DNA from: Hyaloscypha bicolor E
Taxonomy: Eukaryota; Ascomycota; Leotiomycetes; Helotiales; Hyaloscyphaceae
Direction of reading: 5' to 3'
DNA: 64,000 bases
NCBI RefSeq assembly: GCF_002865645.1
Contig: NW_020194518.1
Span: 1-64,000, forward strand
Positions 34,564-46,466 of this stretch are shown here, in pieces. The notes beneath the pieces are model-generated. The model did no database searches, was not told the origin of the DNA, and saw only the letters and a list, made by a program, of their open reading frames with translations. The translations under genes and the position numbers were made by a program. Each line of letters opens with the position of its first letter. The first letter of the stretch is position 1.

Positions 34564-37330
34564 AGTGTCTCGTCTCCGAGATTTGGATTGTTGTATATTG
34601 GGGTACGTGATTGGGAGATATGGGCTTCGTGTACTGGGGACGGTGTTGGTGTTTAATTCTTAATGAAACGTCAAAGCAAAGATTTTTCTGCGAAGGAAAG
34701 TCGAGAGAAAGCATTGCATTGCATATGTCTGTCTGGTCCGGGGGATGGAAATGGGGGCGGGTTTATAATACACACTCCTTTAATCGTATTGTTTGAGTCA
34801 AAGGCACAACAGCGGCTTTTTTCAAAGCTGAGGGAAACATGAACTGAAGGGAAATAGACTTGGATTTGGTGTGTGTGGAGTTAACTCTTGTATATAATCT
34901 GGTTCCCTTGAAATTTTTCGCTTTTTTTGTGTTTTGAAGTCACTTTTTTTTGTAGTGTGGTTCTGTCCTTTTGTCACGAATTTCTTTGCGTTTTTGAGAG
35001 AAAGTAGTAGTACACAGGATTAAGAATTATATATTTAATATTGAAAGATTGAAGAGTGGGTTTACACGTGGGGGATGTGAGATGAATCTGGATTTGAATC
35101 TGAATCTGTTACAGCTCACTGAAACAAATCGGGGCTTTTATGGTCTCTGTTGCTATACTTGAAGTTCGAGTAGTCATGCAAGTTTTCAGCGAGACGCTGA
35201 ACCAGTCCAGATCGAGGGAGAGGCATCGAGAGGGTGTCATGTTCTCAATCCGAAACTCGGTAGCTAATCTGACTCTGTTTCTGCGAATTCTTAATCCGAG
35301 TTATTCTTTGGTGAGTAGGAGAACTTGGAGAACGGCTTCGAAATGTGTTGGCTGAATGGGGTAACAATCAATAGTTCTGAAGCCCTCTTTCCAGCTGAAT
35401 TTCTTCTTGCGGCTCGATGCTTAGGGTTCCCATCCGGCTTCCTTGCCGTGCCGTTCCGTGCACAGCTGCAATGCCTTCATTCTTCCCCACTAGCCAAGCC
35501 ATCTTCAGCTTCGAAGCGGTCAAGGAAGCAGTGCATGAGCCGTACATTGAAGCATGTTGGCCGCGTTACGGTAAAGCTAGATAAGAAAGCTTGTGTCCCA
35601 CGACTCACGATTGATGGGAGCTGAAAATTGGTGGTTGAGGAACTCGAGGATGTGAGACAGCATAATCTATAAATGTCTGCGTCGCTGCACCTCGGGACGG
35701 GATGGGCGAGGGAGTTGCCACGAGGAAGAGGCTTGCCTTTCAGTTACACCATTCTTCCAAAGAGGCTGGGAGAGATAACGTCCCCTCAGCCATTGAGACT
35801 TGAGGCGGTGCACTCCGGGCCTCGACTGACTTCCGCGTCCGAGACACGGAACGGGATGGGAGATCGATACTAACGGAAGGGAACCATGAGGCTGGGATGG
35901 GTTCGGGAGATATTCGAGATAAAGTTCTTCTCGGCGGAATGATGATGCTGTGCAAGGGAATCAAGGGAAGATTAAGATGCAGCTAGAAAATGCATACATG
36001 TGGAGGATATACGGAGTAAGATGGAAAAGCGGAGGGGCAATAAACATCCTCAGTCTCTTCAACTGATAACGAAATATCACGTGAAATCGATACGAGACTT
36101 AATGCTTGAATTCCTTGCATGCGAGAAGCAAGGACAGGATGAGAAACGGACAAGGGGGAGGGGGAGATTCTCCGCCACTTCAACGAATTCGAACCGGCCA
36201 CCGAAAGTCGGACTGCAACACAACAATTTCCGCACCGTGCAAGCGCATCATCGCAAAACAGACGATCGAGTTTTTTGATCCACAAACACGAAGATCAACG
36301 AATGCGAGAATTATTAATGGAGACAGACACTGACTGGCCTTGAGCACGCAAAAACCGTGCGCTGTTGCAAACCTTTGTCCGAATGGTGAGCGTTGCAGTT
36401 CGGAGACAGGGACAGGGACCCCCACGTCGCGGGGCGGGGGCGAGCATCCAGAAAAGAATTATCCTCGACTATGGATATCCAGCTCGGCGGTATTATTTAC
36501 CTGCTTTTTTATTTCCATGCTGGAGCCTTCCACCTGGAGGATCGTGAAAAGCGGCGAGGAGGGCAGAGAGGCACGCAGAAGCAGAAAGGGAGGATATGCA
36601 TGCAGCTGCAATCATACCAACAGTCCAAGAGGGGTGCAAGGGTATTTATCAATAGAGTATTTTGTTGGATTGGTTATCAAGCGAGGGGCCAGGAGGGGAT
36701 GCCAGATGCAGCGTGCATAAAGGTAAACAGATGTGGTTGCATTATTATTCAAGATGTGTTGTGCATGTTGGGATGAGAAGGTGGATGAGAAGGTGGAGGA
36801 GGAGGGACTGGTGAGAGAGATGGTGAGGGGCTAAAGTAGTGCGGTGCAAGCAAGATATTAACGGCCGGACGCTATGCAGTTTGCTGTGTTCGGAAGGTGT
36901 TCCTATGGGCCGAGCTTTGTGCGTTTCTGCAAAGAAGAATCGTAGAATGCCCTCAGAAGAGGGTTGGGACGAAAACTGCCTGAAATGCCCTCGCTGCCGC
37001 CGATGGACGTCAAAGAGTACATTCTTGAAGGTATCGTCACATCGAAATGGCTTCAAGATTACCGCGTGGTGATCAGTCAATATTGAGTCCGAAATAAGCA
37101 TAACCCTTGGCGAGCGGATATAGTTCGACCTAAAGAAGCGTGATATGGCGTTTGTGGACATGGACATGGAGATGGACATGGACATGAACCTTCTCCACCC
37201 TAAAATGGGCCCTTCGGTTGATGTCAAATTCGACGTTGCTTGCGACTTGCTGAAGCCTGAAGACTGCAAGTTGGAACCCGTCTTCAACAAGTGTTGATCT
37301 CGAGCGCAAAACTCAGCCTGATATCTGCAC
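34564..37330. other. Intergenic, no supported gene
   Basis: 3' region of the GT2 gene followed by low-information sequence with short overlapping frames on both strands. No domain or consistent splice pattern was found. Confidence 0.5.
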
Positions 37331-37332
37331 TA

Positions 37333-38271
37333 ATCGTTCGGCGATTCCCACCTACAATTCGCCTAGCACGCCTTGTAGGTGAGGGATAGCGATACGCACA
37401 GAACAGCGATACGCAAATCGCACCAAAATTTGTATGGGCAAATCGGGCAGATTTGCACTACAACAACGCCTTAATTTTTTAGTTTTAAAATTTACTAAGC
37501 TAAAGGGCCTACACCTTGGGATCAATTCCCAATACTTAGACACTATTTTATTATGTTGCGTTGTGAGAATTCAAAGGGAGAAAAGGAGAGATTCCCACCA
37601 AATCTCAGATTTGCGTACAGTAAAAACTCGCTATAAGGATACTCAATATAAGGATATCCTCAACATAAGGATGCTACCTTAGGATCCCAATAAAAATTAG
37701 CCCCGAGCTAAGGATATCCTTACAATTTTTTATCCCAACCTTGATTTTTTGGTATTTTATCCTTATAATCGTGCACGTGATAGGCTAATTTGCTGCTCTT
37801 ATCAGGCCTTCAGGCATTAGTAAAACCACATTCTAAGCGTTAATCTCACTGCTCCAGGGCCTTTACAGCCTATAACCCTCCCCCCACCGATCCCATGGCT
37901 CCCCAACAGCCTAAAAAGAGGCATAGAGCGATGGCAGAGGCCGATCGACGTGCCGTACGGCGATGGAAGCAAGCAAATCCACCAGCGTAAGGTACAGCAA
38001 GCTGTAATTGACTTATCTACAGGTAATTGGGGCATTGTAAGGTGTTAGAATGGAGAGGTTCTGTATATATCTTCAAATCCTAGTGATATTTCTATTTATA
38101 TATCTATGCACGTGATTCTTGATATAAGGATACCTCGGTATATCCTTAAGAATTGGCGACAAAAACCCTATCCTTATAGCGAGTTTTTACTGTATCGCTG
38201 TTCTGTGCGTATCGCTATCCCTCACCTACAAGGCGTGCTAGGCGAATTGTAGGTGGGAAACGCCGAACGAT
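37333..38271. mobile_element. Inverted-repeat element with TA target site, interrupted by a second element
   Basis: The ends are near-perfect inverted repeats of about 87 bases, starting ATCGTTCGGCG (left from 37333; right, reversed, from 38271) and running through TTGTAGGTGAGGGATAGCGA. Both sides are flanked by TA (37331-37332 and 38272-38273), as for Tc1/mariner-type elements. The right arm is split by the element at 37618-38192; without that insertion the arm is continuous. The interior of about 190 bp has no coding potential, so this is a non-autonomous element. Confidence 0.85.
37618..38192 (+). mobile_element. Internally deleted Fot/pogo-type (Tc1-mariner superfamily) DNA transposon
   Basis: A 575-bp element with 24-bp terminal inverted repeats, CAGTAAAAACTCGCTATAAG plus GATA, flanked by TA at 37616-37617 and 38193-38194. 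ATAAGGATA is repeated several times inside each end. A short frame at 37895-37990 (APQQPKKRHRAMAEADRR, then AVRRWKQANPPA) resembles the start of a pogo-family transposase DNA-binding domain and then stops; the catalytic part is missing, so it cannot move on its own. It sits inside the right inverted repeat of the surrounding element. Confidence 0.8.
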
Positions 38272-38273
38272 TA

Positions 38274-39053
38274 TCAGCGTCTTGGCAAGTTGGCCTCTTA
38301 GTGGGAAACGCCCATGAGGCGTCGCGATACGAGGCGTTTGCGGCCGGTCTGGATCAGCGCACCCAATTACGGCCCGAACAACCAATTTTCAATACTTACA
38401 TCAACCCAGCCAATCACCTGCGGCCCGAAGCAAGGCAGAGAAAGTCTAGTACAAGTAGACTAGTAACTCCCCATACTCCGTAGCACAAGTAGTAGTCTAA
38501 CTCTTCAGCAGCGGGCGCCACTATCGACTCTGGCCGGCGCTCAGTAGTGGCTCAAGTGTTTCGGCTCCCGCTCGAGCTCCAATACGGTAAGACCCCCAAG
38601 GGCCAAGACCCCTGACCCCTTATTTTGATTTTTGGAGGAAGCACGGGTGACGACGCAAGCTTCACTGCTTCAGTCACGCATCCACCACTCACAACACCGT
38701 GCAAGAGCGAATTGTGGAGCGTCAATGGCCAAGTTGGCCAAGTGCAGGGCGGGCGGAACCAGTGGACGATCCCCATCCCTGCTCCTCCGACCACACCAAG
38801 AAACCCGTCCCACCGCCATCCATGCCAAGCCCATGGGAACGCGGCTGCCGATGTGCCTCTTTTTTTAATCTGTACAACAAGAACTGCCACAAGCTTTTTT
38901 TTGAAACTCGCTCGTTATCTTCGATAATTGTTTCTCTTGCAGTCTTTGCTGTCAACTACTGTCGTTACTTTCCGCATTTGTTAGACATTCGTCCTGCACT
39001 CGTTGTCAAGTTGTAATTGTGCACCTGCCGAGGAGAGCTCACATCAGGGAAAT
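38274..39053. other. Upstream region of the fasciclin gene
   Basis: No gene supported; contains a T-rich, pyrimidine-biased stretch near 38870-38990, consistent with a leader or promoter. Confidence 0.5.
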
Positions 39054-40405
39054 ATGAGAAGTTACAGTTGGAGGGGCCTTCTGGCCACCTCTTTGGGATT
39101 GTTTGCTGCGGGAACAAATGCTCAAACTGGCGCAATCTCGGATTTGGGGAGCCTTCTCGCTGGGCAAAAGAACCTTACAACTTTTTACGCTTTAATACAG
39201 GTTGGTCGTTCCGATCATTGTTGGGAAACACCAGAGCATGTGCTAATCTGAGTGACACGATAGAAATACCCCGAGATTTTATTACAATTGCCTTCATACC
39301 AAGGTGTCACTGTATGTATTCCCGTCCCGAAGTGTGCTAGAATCTCAATTGCAAGAAATTGGAGCTGATTGCCGTTTCCTCCTAGGTCCTTGCTCCCAAC
39401 AATGATGCCTTCAACAAGATTCCGTACAGTTCACTGAACGATGCGTTCAAGAACAACGACAAAGACACTATCACAAATGTCCTCGAGTACCATATTCTTC
39501 AAGGCACTCGTCTTGCTAAGAGTTTAGTACCTGGCACACCGACCTTTATACCTACACTTTTAACATCACCCGAATGGAGCAATGTGACTGGGGGTCAAAG
39601 AGTTGAGAATGTCAAGCAAGCAGGAGACGTCGTTGTGTTTGTCAGTGGCCAAGGAAGCAGAAGCACCCTCACCCAGGCAGACTTAGCATTCACCGGCGGC
39701 GTGGTGCAAGTAATCGACTCGCTCCTGATCCCGCCCTCCAACCTCAAGACCACAACCACGGCTTTCAACCTTACCTCCTTCCAAGGCGCCCTCTACGCAG
39801 CCAACAGACTGCCCCTCGATTCCACAACCCAGAATGCCACTTTCTTCGCTCCCTGGAACGAAGCCTTCCAAGCCCTCGGCCCGGCAATCTCCTCCATGAC
39901 CTCAGACCAAATCGCCCAAGTCATGGACTACCACCTCGTGCCCCAGGTAATCTACTCCACCAACCTAACCAACGGCACACAGTACCTCACCGCGCAAGGC
40001 GAGAACCTCACCGTCCGACACTCCGGAAACAACGTCTTCATCAACTCTGCCCAGCTCCTGCAAGCCGACATCCTGATCGCCAACGGCGTCATCCACGTCA
40101 TCGACAACGTGCTAAACCCACAAAGTCCCAGCGCGCAGCCGAACCCAACAATCGCATCCCAGGCACCAGTCTTCGCTTCAGCGAGCAGCGTGAACAATCT
40201 GCCGTTTACGAGCGACATCCCGTGTACGACCTCGTGTCCGGTTACCTCGCACACGGGCACAAGTAGTGTAGGCGCCAAGACGCAGACGAGCACGAGCGTG
40301 AGTACGAGTAAGAGTAAAGGGTTGGGAGCTGCGGTGGCGAGGGAGACGGGCTACCATGCTGCGGGGCTGATGGTTGCGCTTGGTGGGGCGGTGATGCTCC
40401 TCTAA
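39054..40405 (+). CDS. GPI-anchored protein with two fasciclin (FAS1) domains
   Basis: Three exons, 39054-39200, 39264-39311 (a 48-base exon) and 39386-40405, joining to 404 residues. Residues 1 to about 21 are a signal peptide. FAS1 domain 1 spans about 35-170: ALIQKYPEILLQLPSYQG, then the H1 block VTVLAPNNDAFNKIP and the end VVQVIDSLLIP. Domain 2 spans about 185-310: TFFAPWNEAF and the end VIHVIDNVLNP. A Ser/Thr-rich stalk follows, then a hydrophobic tail (AAGLMVALGGAVMLL) typical of a GPI-attachment signal. FAS1 proteins mediate adhesion at the cell surface. The first frame piece is missed without its two small introns. Confidence 0.9.
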
Positions 40406-43242
40406 ACCCTTCTACTTCTCGAAAGTTAAGAGGAATTGATGAGAGTGGTAATTTTACATTGTGCTTTTTGGTCTGCTTGGAGAATGGGAGTTGTGCTGGT
40501 AGGGTACGAATACTTTGGGATTGTAATATACCATTCATTCATTTGGGCAAGCGAGCGGGCGAACGATAAAGTCATGTTGGTTATGCTGAAGGAAAGGAGA
40601 TTGTACAGGATGTGGATTGAACTGCATTGGATTGGATTGATGATTATGGGGATAGAATACTGTGGATTGGGTGGTTTAGGTACTGCTCATTTAATGTAAT
40701 GTTGAGTTCTGTGAAGTCTACCTGCTTGCCTTGTGCTCTTGTTTGTGTTGAGGTCTGGTATGCCATTGTTCTACCCTTCCCGGAACATTCTAATTTGGGT
40801 GGTTGAGATCAAGTGAGCTGTGCTTCGTGATTTTAGAGTATCATTGTTCCAGAGTTCTTGGTACAATCAAGTCCTGATGTTCAAGTGTCTGGAGATTCAA
40901 TGTTTCTGAGTTGAGGGTTCATTCAAGTGAACTTTACCATTGTCCCATACCTCACAAAAATATTTGTAGTACAATCCTAGTTTCTGCCAGACAAGGACGA
41001 GTATAAAAATGGCAGTGTGCACTCTTCCCTTCTCTGCCAGTACAAAGAAGCCAGTCACCAAGACCAAGGAGGGAGGTATCGTGCAAGTCCGGTGTCTCAT
41101 TTTCGTGTCCTGCTCCTTTTGATTTTCGGACGCATAGACATGTGTGTTGCATCTCGTGTATGGAGTGGGATGTCCTTCGGCGAAGGGTAAAGGGAGAGTT
41201 GTTGTCAAGTGTGTTGTTTTCGTCATTTTTGAAAGATGGGATGTAGTTCATCTCATGTTTATCAGATGGTCCTCTTACTTTCCCTATAATCTGCTAGCTG
41301 CCTGAAGCAAACCTGTTCTACAAGTTGAAGGAACCCTTGTGCTTAAGGGACGTGATTCCAAAGGCACGCACAAGGATCGCAACTCTCGGCTTGTATTTTC
41401 TCACAATACCCTCACTAGCAACTAGGGACGCCAACTCAATATTCATATCTGTAGTTAATATACTATAGTGAGCCCTGCCTTCGAACACTCCCAAGATCAG
41501 CCTTCCATTGCTGAACGTAGTTCTTGATTTCTCTCTTAGAGCCCGTGCTCGATAAGTCGAGTTGATGGATTATATCCACGGAAGCTCGACGCTTGAACTG
41601 CTTATCTGACATCACTCTTCACAGCTCAGTTGCTTCTATCCACTTGCTGACTTACCAGCTTCTGCATTAAGATTGTCCTGTTCCTCATAATTCCCTATAA
41701 TTATATCGAGTCTACCAAGCATGACGCCGCATCAGCGCAGAGACCTCGGTGACGACCAACCTATCGTGGAGTAGCGTTAACCTTGCAATGTCGTTGAGCA
41801 TTCGAATTAAGGGAGGCTTAACAACTGCAGCGAGGTCGACAATATCTAGAACCTCTGGACGAAGGCCGAAATGAGATTTGAGAATTGTGTTTCCGCTTCT
41901 CCGTCCTGATTTTGGTTATTATCCCGTCTCCTTCTGCTGTCACATAGCTCCCACAGCCACGTCCCACCTTTCTCCTACTTTCCCTCGAGTTATCACTAAG
42001 GTACTTCAAAAGAGATGCGGGTGTAGTTATCCGGGGCCTCAGGGGCGTTGGGGAGGTTCAGAGAGGAATCTCAGGACGAGGTGTAACATTCTCAGTGCCA
42101 GTGCTACGACGCGGCCTTGCGCCGTTAATCTTGAAATCCCCTCCCTATATAGATCCCACCCCTTCCAGAGGAGCTCTCAAAACCTCGTCAAGTCCCTGTG
42201 GGAGTCGTCTCCGTTGCAAGCTGCTGTTTCTGCTGTTCCTATATGTTCCATGGTTGAGGGGCTGGTGTCCCGCAAGTCTTGGAGCAACCAAGTCCCATTC
42301 CTTCCAATGTTTGACGACATGTAGAAGCATTCAATTTTCCCAATTAATTAAGTAATACCGACTCGAGATAACCTATAAAAGAAGATAGTATTTCATTGTC
42401 TCAGATTAAGTGAGTCACTATACCTTATTTGCAAGATTCACTCAAGTCTCCATACTCAACCTTTCACCTGCTTCGCAAGCATAAGCATATGGCAGTTGCC
42501 ACCCACTACTCCTTCCGGTTACCATCACCTTTCAACGCAGCCGAGCGCATATGAGCTCAAATTTATTAGCCTTTTAAAAGCTCTGTTCCACCTTCGCGAC
42601 CGACATGTCACGACCAATGCCTCTTGATCCCGAGACTATCGCTTGGGAACCATGAACGGCTCAGTGATTCTGGGATGCTAGGATGCTGCTCTCCGCAACT
42701 CGCCGACTACTTTTTAAACGTTCACATGCCATCTACAAATGTGGGTTTCTTAGATGAGTGCCCATGAGTTGAGGGTGTTGATGATCAGACGAAGTTCGAC
42801 AAGGAGAAATTGACAATGTTCGTCCCATTATTTGAGATAAAGACCGGATGACAAAATTTATTCACAGTGTGATGCACGACTGGAGGTTTTTGGGATGTTT
42901 TCAAGTGGAAGGTTTTCAATGTCGCCCAAGCCTTTGGGTTCATTCAAGTGAGACTACAAGCAGGTTGGTAGTTGTTGGTGGTTTTGTTGGTTGCTTCCCT
43001 GTTTTATGGTTTGAAAGACGTGTGATCTCTTTGTTATACACAGCTCAGCTTGCCTCTTCTCTCAAATCTGTTATGTGAATGTCCTCTATGGAAGATTTAC
43101 AGCACCTGTTTAGTCTCCCTTGCTGCTTCTCTTCTTAGGCTCACTCGGACTCCGTCACAATCCCCGTCACTGTCAGAGTGGTTGGACTTTCCTAATGTAG
43201 CATTGGCGTTGCAGATGCTCAAATCAGACAATGCTGCTTCTA
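40406..43242. other. Intergenic, no supported gene
   Basis: Short frames only. A TATA-like CTATATAG near 42148 precedes a 23-codon frame starting at about 42250, too little to call. Confidence 0.45.
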
Positions 43243-43686
43243 CGAAGATTGCGGCATAAAGTGACGGGATTACAGGGCATTTGTACCGCAAGTCCACTTT
43301 CAGGCCACTTTCTACTACACTCACCCACTAAAGTCCCCTATATTTCCAGGCTACTCTCCTATAAGCACGCTATAAACTATAAACAAGGGGTACCACACCT
43401 TTAGAAGGCATATCCCCTGTACTTACAGGGGAATACTCGCTACAGGGTCCTATAATAGCTCTCTCACAGCGCCCGAGCGCTACGGTTGCTCCGCCAGCAA
43501 CACCATAACCCTTGAAGATTTTCCACCACCTTGGAAATGTCTCACAGCCCTTGTTTTAGGGGTTCAGGCCTAGAGTTACAAGGCTTATAGCAGGCGCAGT
43601 ACCTTAAGCCACACCCTGGAGTCCGCTAACACCCCTATGCGAACGTAAATGCCCTGTAATCCCGTCACTTTATGCCGCAATCTTCG
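43243..43686. mobile_element. 444-bp non-autonomous inverted-repeat element (MITE)
   Basis: The two ends are identical 40-base inverted repeats beginning CGAAGATTGCGGCATAAAGT, with TA on both sides (43241-43242 and 43687-43688). The interior has no open frame of note. The perfect repeats suggest recent origin. TA flanks point to a Tc1/mariner-type source, but the family is not identified. Confidence 0.85.
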
Positions 43687-43688
43687 TA

Positions 43689-46310
43689 GTAGCTCGTGGC
43701 TCATATGGCAGTCCATTATTTTGTCTCTAGGCCCGCTCTAGCGCACCCGACAGGCCAGTGGCCAGCACAAAAAACGGATGGCAAGTCGATAGCCGTCCGA
43801 TACTTGACAGCAACCCAAAGTTGACAACAGTTACACCTGGTTTGTACGAAGAGGCATCGAACACTGCGGCACTCTTAGTAATGTATGTCTTATTAAGGCC
43901 AAACCGAGGGAGTTGTACTGAAGGCCTGGAGGGCTGCCGGACAAAGATTCTTAGCTCGTCGAGCCGTCCTTCAAGATATGATGCTACTGGTACCATAAAC
44001 ATCGTTGCAACGAGCGTTGCCGTGCGTGCTAAAAACACGAGTGTTATAAATACCGGAGCTTAAAGTTATCCCTTATCTCTTAATTGAGTTCTAATTTGGT
44101 ACCTTGCAGATGTGAATGGGAGAGGAAGGGAGCGGCTGCAATGATTTAGCATTTGGGGCAGCAAGTATATGTCCAGCTCTTTTATTGTTCCTTGAGCGGC
44201 TAAGACCACAAGCTCAACTCGTTCGCGCCATAGCAAGTAGAATATCTAAGATAAATGTGGTTTATATTTCCCCAGAGAAGCGAAGATATCCACTAAGTTT
44301 TGATAGAGTGTTCTTCCTCTCCCGTCTCGCTTAACCTAAAGCATCCTGCCCCTGAATTTGGCGAAGTACTTAGGGGAACTTTTCAAAATTCACGCCATGC
44401 CTGCCAAATAAGGATTTAGCAAGAATACCGTGCATCATAACTTGAATCGTGCTCTCTCTTCAGACTAGTAATCGTTGTTAAAGAGCAATATTTAAAGGGC
44501 CAATGCTGAGGGGCCTCTTCGTCACATGATCCAAATTCTGTGCTCTCAAGATTGCGGCTTTGCCTTACTCGTTATATATTTGGATTGTGGCAGGAGGAGT
44601 TGCCTTCCATGAAGAAAATCAAAGCCTTCAAATCTTGATGGTATGGGGCATCAGAAGATTAATATTGCGTATCACTGTACTTGAAGTCGAACATGTCACT
44701 AGAAGATCCGGCCGAAGTGAGCACACGTACCGGGCTTTATTCGTGCTCAACCGCATTTCATCCCGATGCCTAACAAAATTAAGAAGTTGACATCAGTAAG
44801 ATACTTGACAGCATAGCTTCTTACTCTGTATCTTGCAGCAAAACTCGAGGACTGCTCTCAACTCGCTCGAACTAACTGATGCAGTATGTTTCGTGAATCC
44901 TGATTCACAACCTGCGGCGTCATCTCCAATATTTATGGAGGTACATCTCTATGAGGAGATGTTCACAAGGATATTCTACCCGCACAACTTAGTTCTTAAG
45001 GTATATGCCGTGCATAGAACTGCTCGGTTGTAGACTTTAGGCCGTCGTTTATTCGAAGCTTTAATCTGTGAAATGTTAGTGTATCGTGTATTGAATTAGA
45101 AGTCCTATATAGGTGTTGCAGCAGACATGAAGGAAAGCGAATCCGAATCTTGCGCGGCTTGGGTGTATAGAATTGGTTTCCTAAAGATTGGAAATAGTTA
45201 GATATGTGAGAGAAAAGAAGTGAAGAGGGGGAAGAGGGTTAAGGAAAGAGGTACACACGAGATGATGGGGGTATAGGAGGGCTCCGTAGCATCAACATCG
45301 TGATTTCATAAGAACTGTCGAAGATATCTTTTTGTGGATATTGGACAGACAAGAGTAGGCTGTTCATTTCCTTACTGTGTGCTCAAGCAAGCTGCCTGTC
45401 GCAAGCTTTCACTCCCGCCAACAGCATTTCTGCCTACCAGTCTTTCCTAAACGGAAAGTCGCACTGCAAGCCTTTATTTCTTCTACCATAAGATAAATGT
45501 ATGCATGGAACTAATTTAAAGAATGTTTTCAAATCTAGCAATTGCCAAATGAGAAAGCTAAATCAGCCAGATACAAGTACAGACATCCTGCAGCTTTCTG
45601 GACATTGAGTGGAAAGTCAGATAGATTATGAACAAACTCCAAGCTGAAAACTCATGCACAAACAAACAAAAGGGGTCATCTCACCAAACAATTCCTAATT
45701 GAGAAACTTCTCCCGGAGTTCACCGAAGGAATTCAAATAGCACAGCACCCGTCTTCCAGTAAGAAGACTCAAACGTTTATCTTCCCGTCCCAATCACGTC
45801 ACTATTACAAAGCCGCATCCCATAGGAACTCACCGAGCCAAATCTCACATAAGTGGAACTTTTCCACATGGCAACGGTGCCGCAATCAGGGGATTGGGCC
45901 GCAGGCAACACAACCTTGCAGGCTGATCCCCAGTCCTTAGCTCCATCCTCGCCGCGAAACAACCCTCAGATACGACACCTGCTCGGATTGAGTGTCTCAT
46001 CCTTCGTGCAAATCAAAATGCTGACAGTGAAACAAGAGAACCCGTCAATTCGTTTCCAAAGGGCTGCATTTGGTGGCGTCGCTGTACCCAACCGTCCCTG
46101 AGGTTGAAGGAAGCGATCCTCCATCCATCCAATCCATCCTCATGATCTCATCATCGTCATAATCTCTTCAAAATAACTCTAACTCATATTAACTGTATGA
46201 CGGAAGGTTCTGATCCCATGATCCTCTGCTTATTTGTCAGGTCACACAACGAGGCTGGTAAAAGCTGTGCCCCTTCAGTGACGCTTGCTCGTGACATGAA
46301 CTCCAATCTA
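43689..46310. other. Intergenic, no confidently supported gene
   Basis: Open frames exist on both strands at 43727-44062. The minus one has a hydrophobic start (TATLVATMFMVPVASYLEG) and could be an exon, but neither strand gives a convincing gene. Frames at 44116-44334, 44560-44790 and 44833-45033 on the plus strand are equally unassigned. Confidence 0.4.
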
Positions 46311-46466
46311 CCCTTCGTCCGCTGAGACATTGCCAGGCGCTAGCATTGAGCCTGGCTCAGGGCGAAAAGGAATAGATAACTAATAAGTTTATAAGCAAAA
46401 GTACGCCTGCACAGTCTGAGCCAGGCCCCCTTGCTAGCGCCTGGCAATGTCTCAGCGGACGAAGGG
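46311..46466. mobile_element. 156-bp palindromic element (mini-MITE or foldback)
   Basis: The ends are perfect inverted repeats over 35 bases (CCCTTCGTCCGCTGAGACAT continuing to GCGCTAGCA), and after a short mismatch the arms pair again over GCCTGGCTCAG. About 50 bases lie between the arms. It has no coding capacity. Flanks read CTA and ATA, so a target duplication is not clear. Confidence 0.8.

Noticed and set aside
43727..44062. Opposing open frames on both strands, the minus one with a hydrophobic start
   Set aside because: No consistent start or splice continuation in either direction; left unassigned.
45777..46125. Minus-strand frame from an ATG near 46124 with regularly spaced cysteines
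   Set aside because: Interrupted by a TGA that no plausible intron removes, and an opposing plus frame is equally open.
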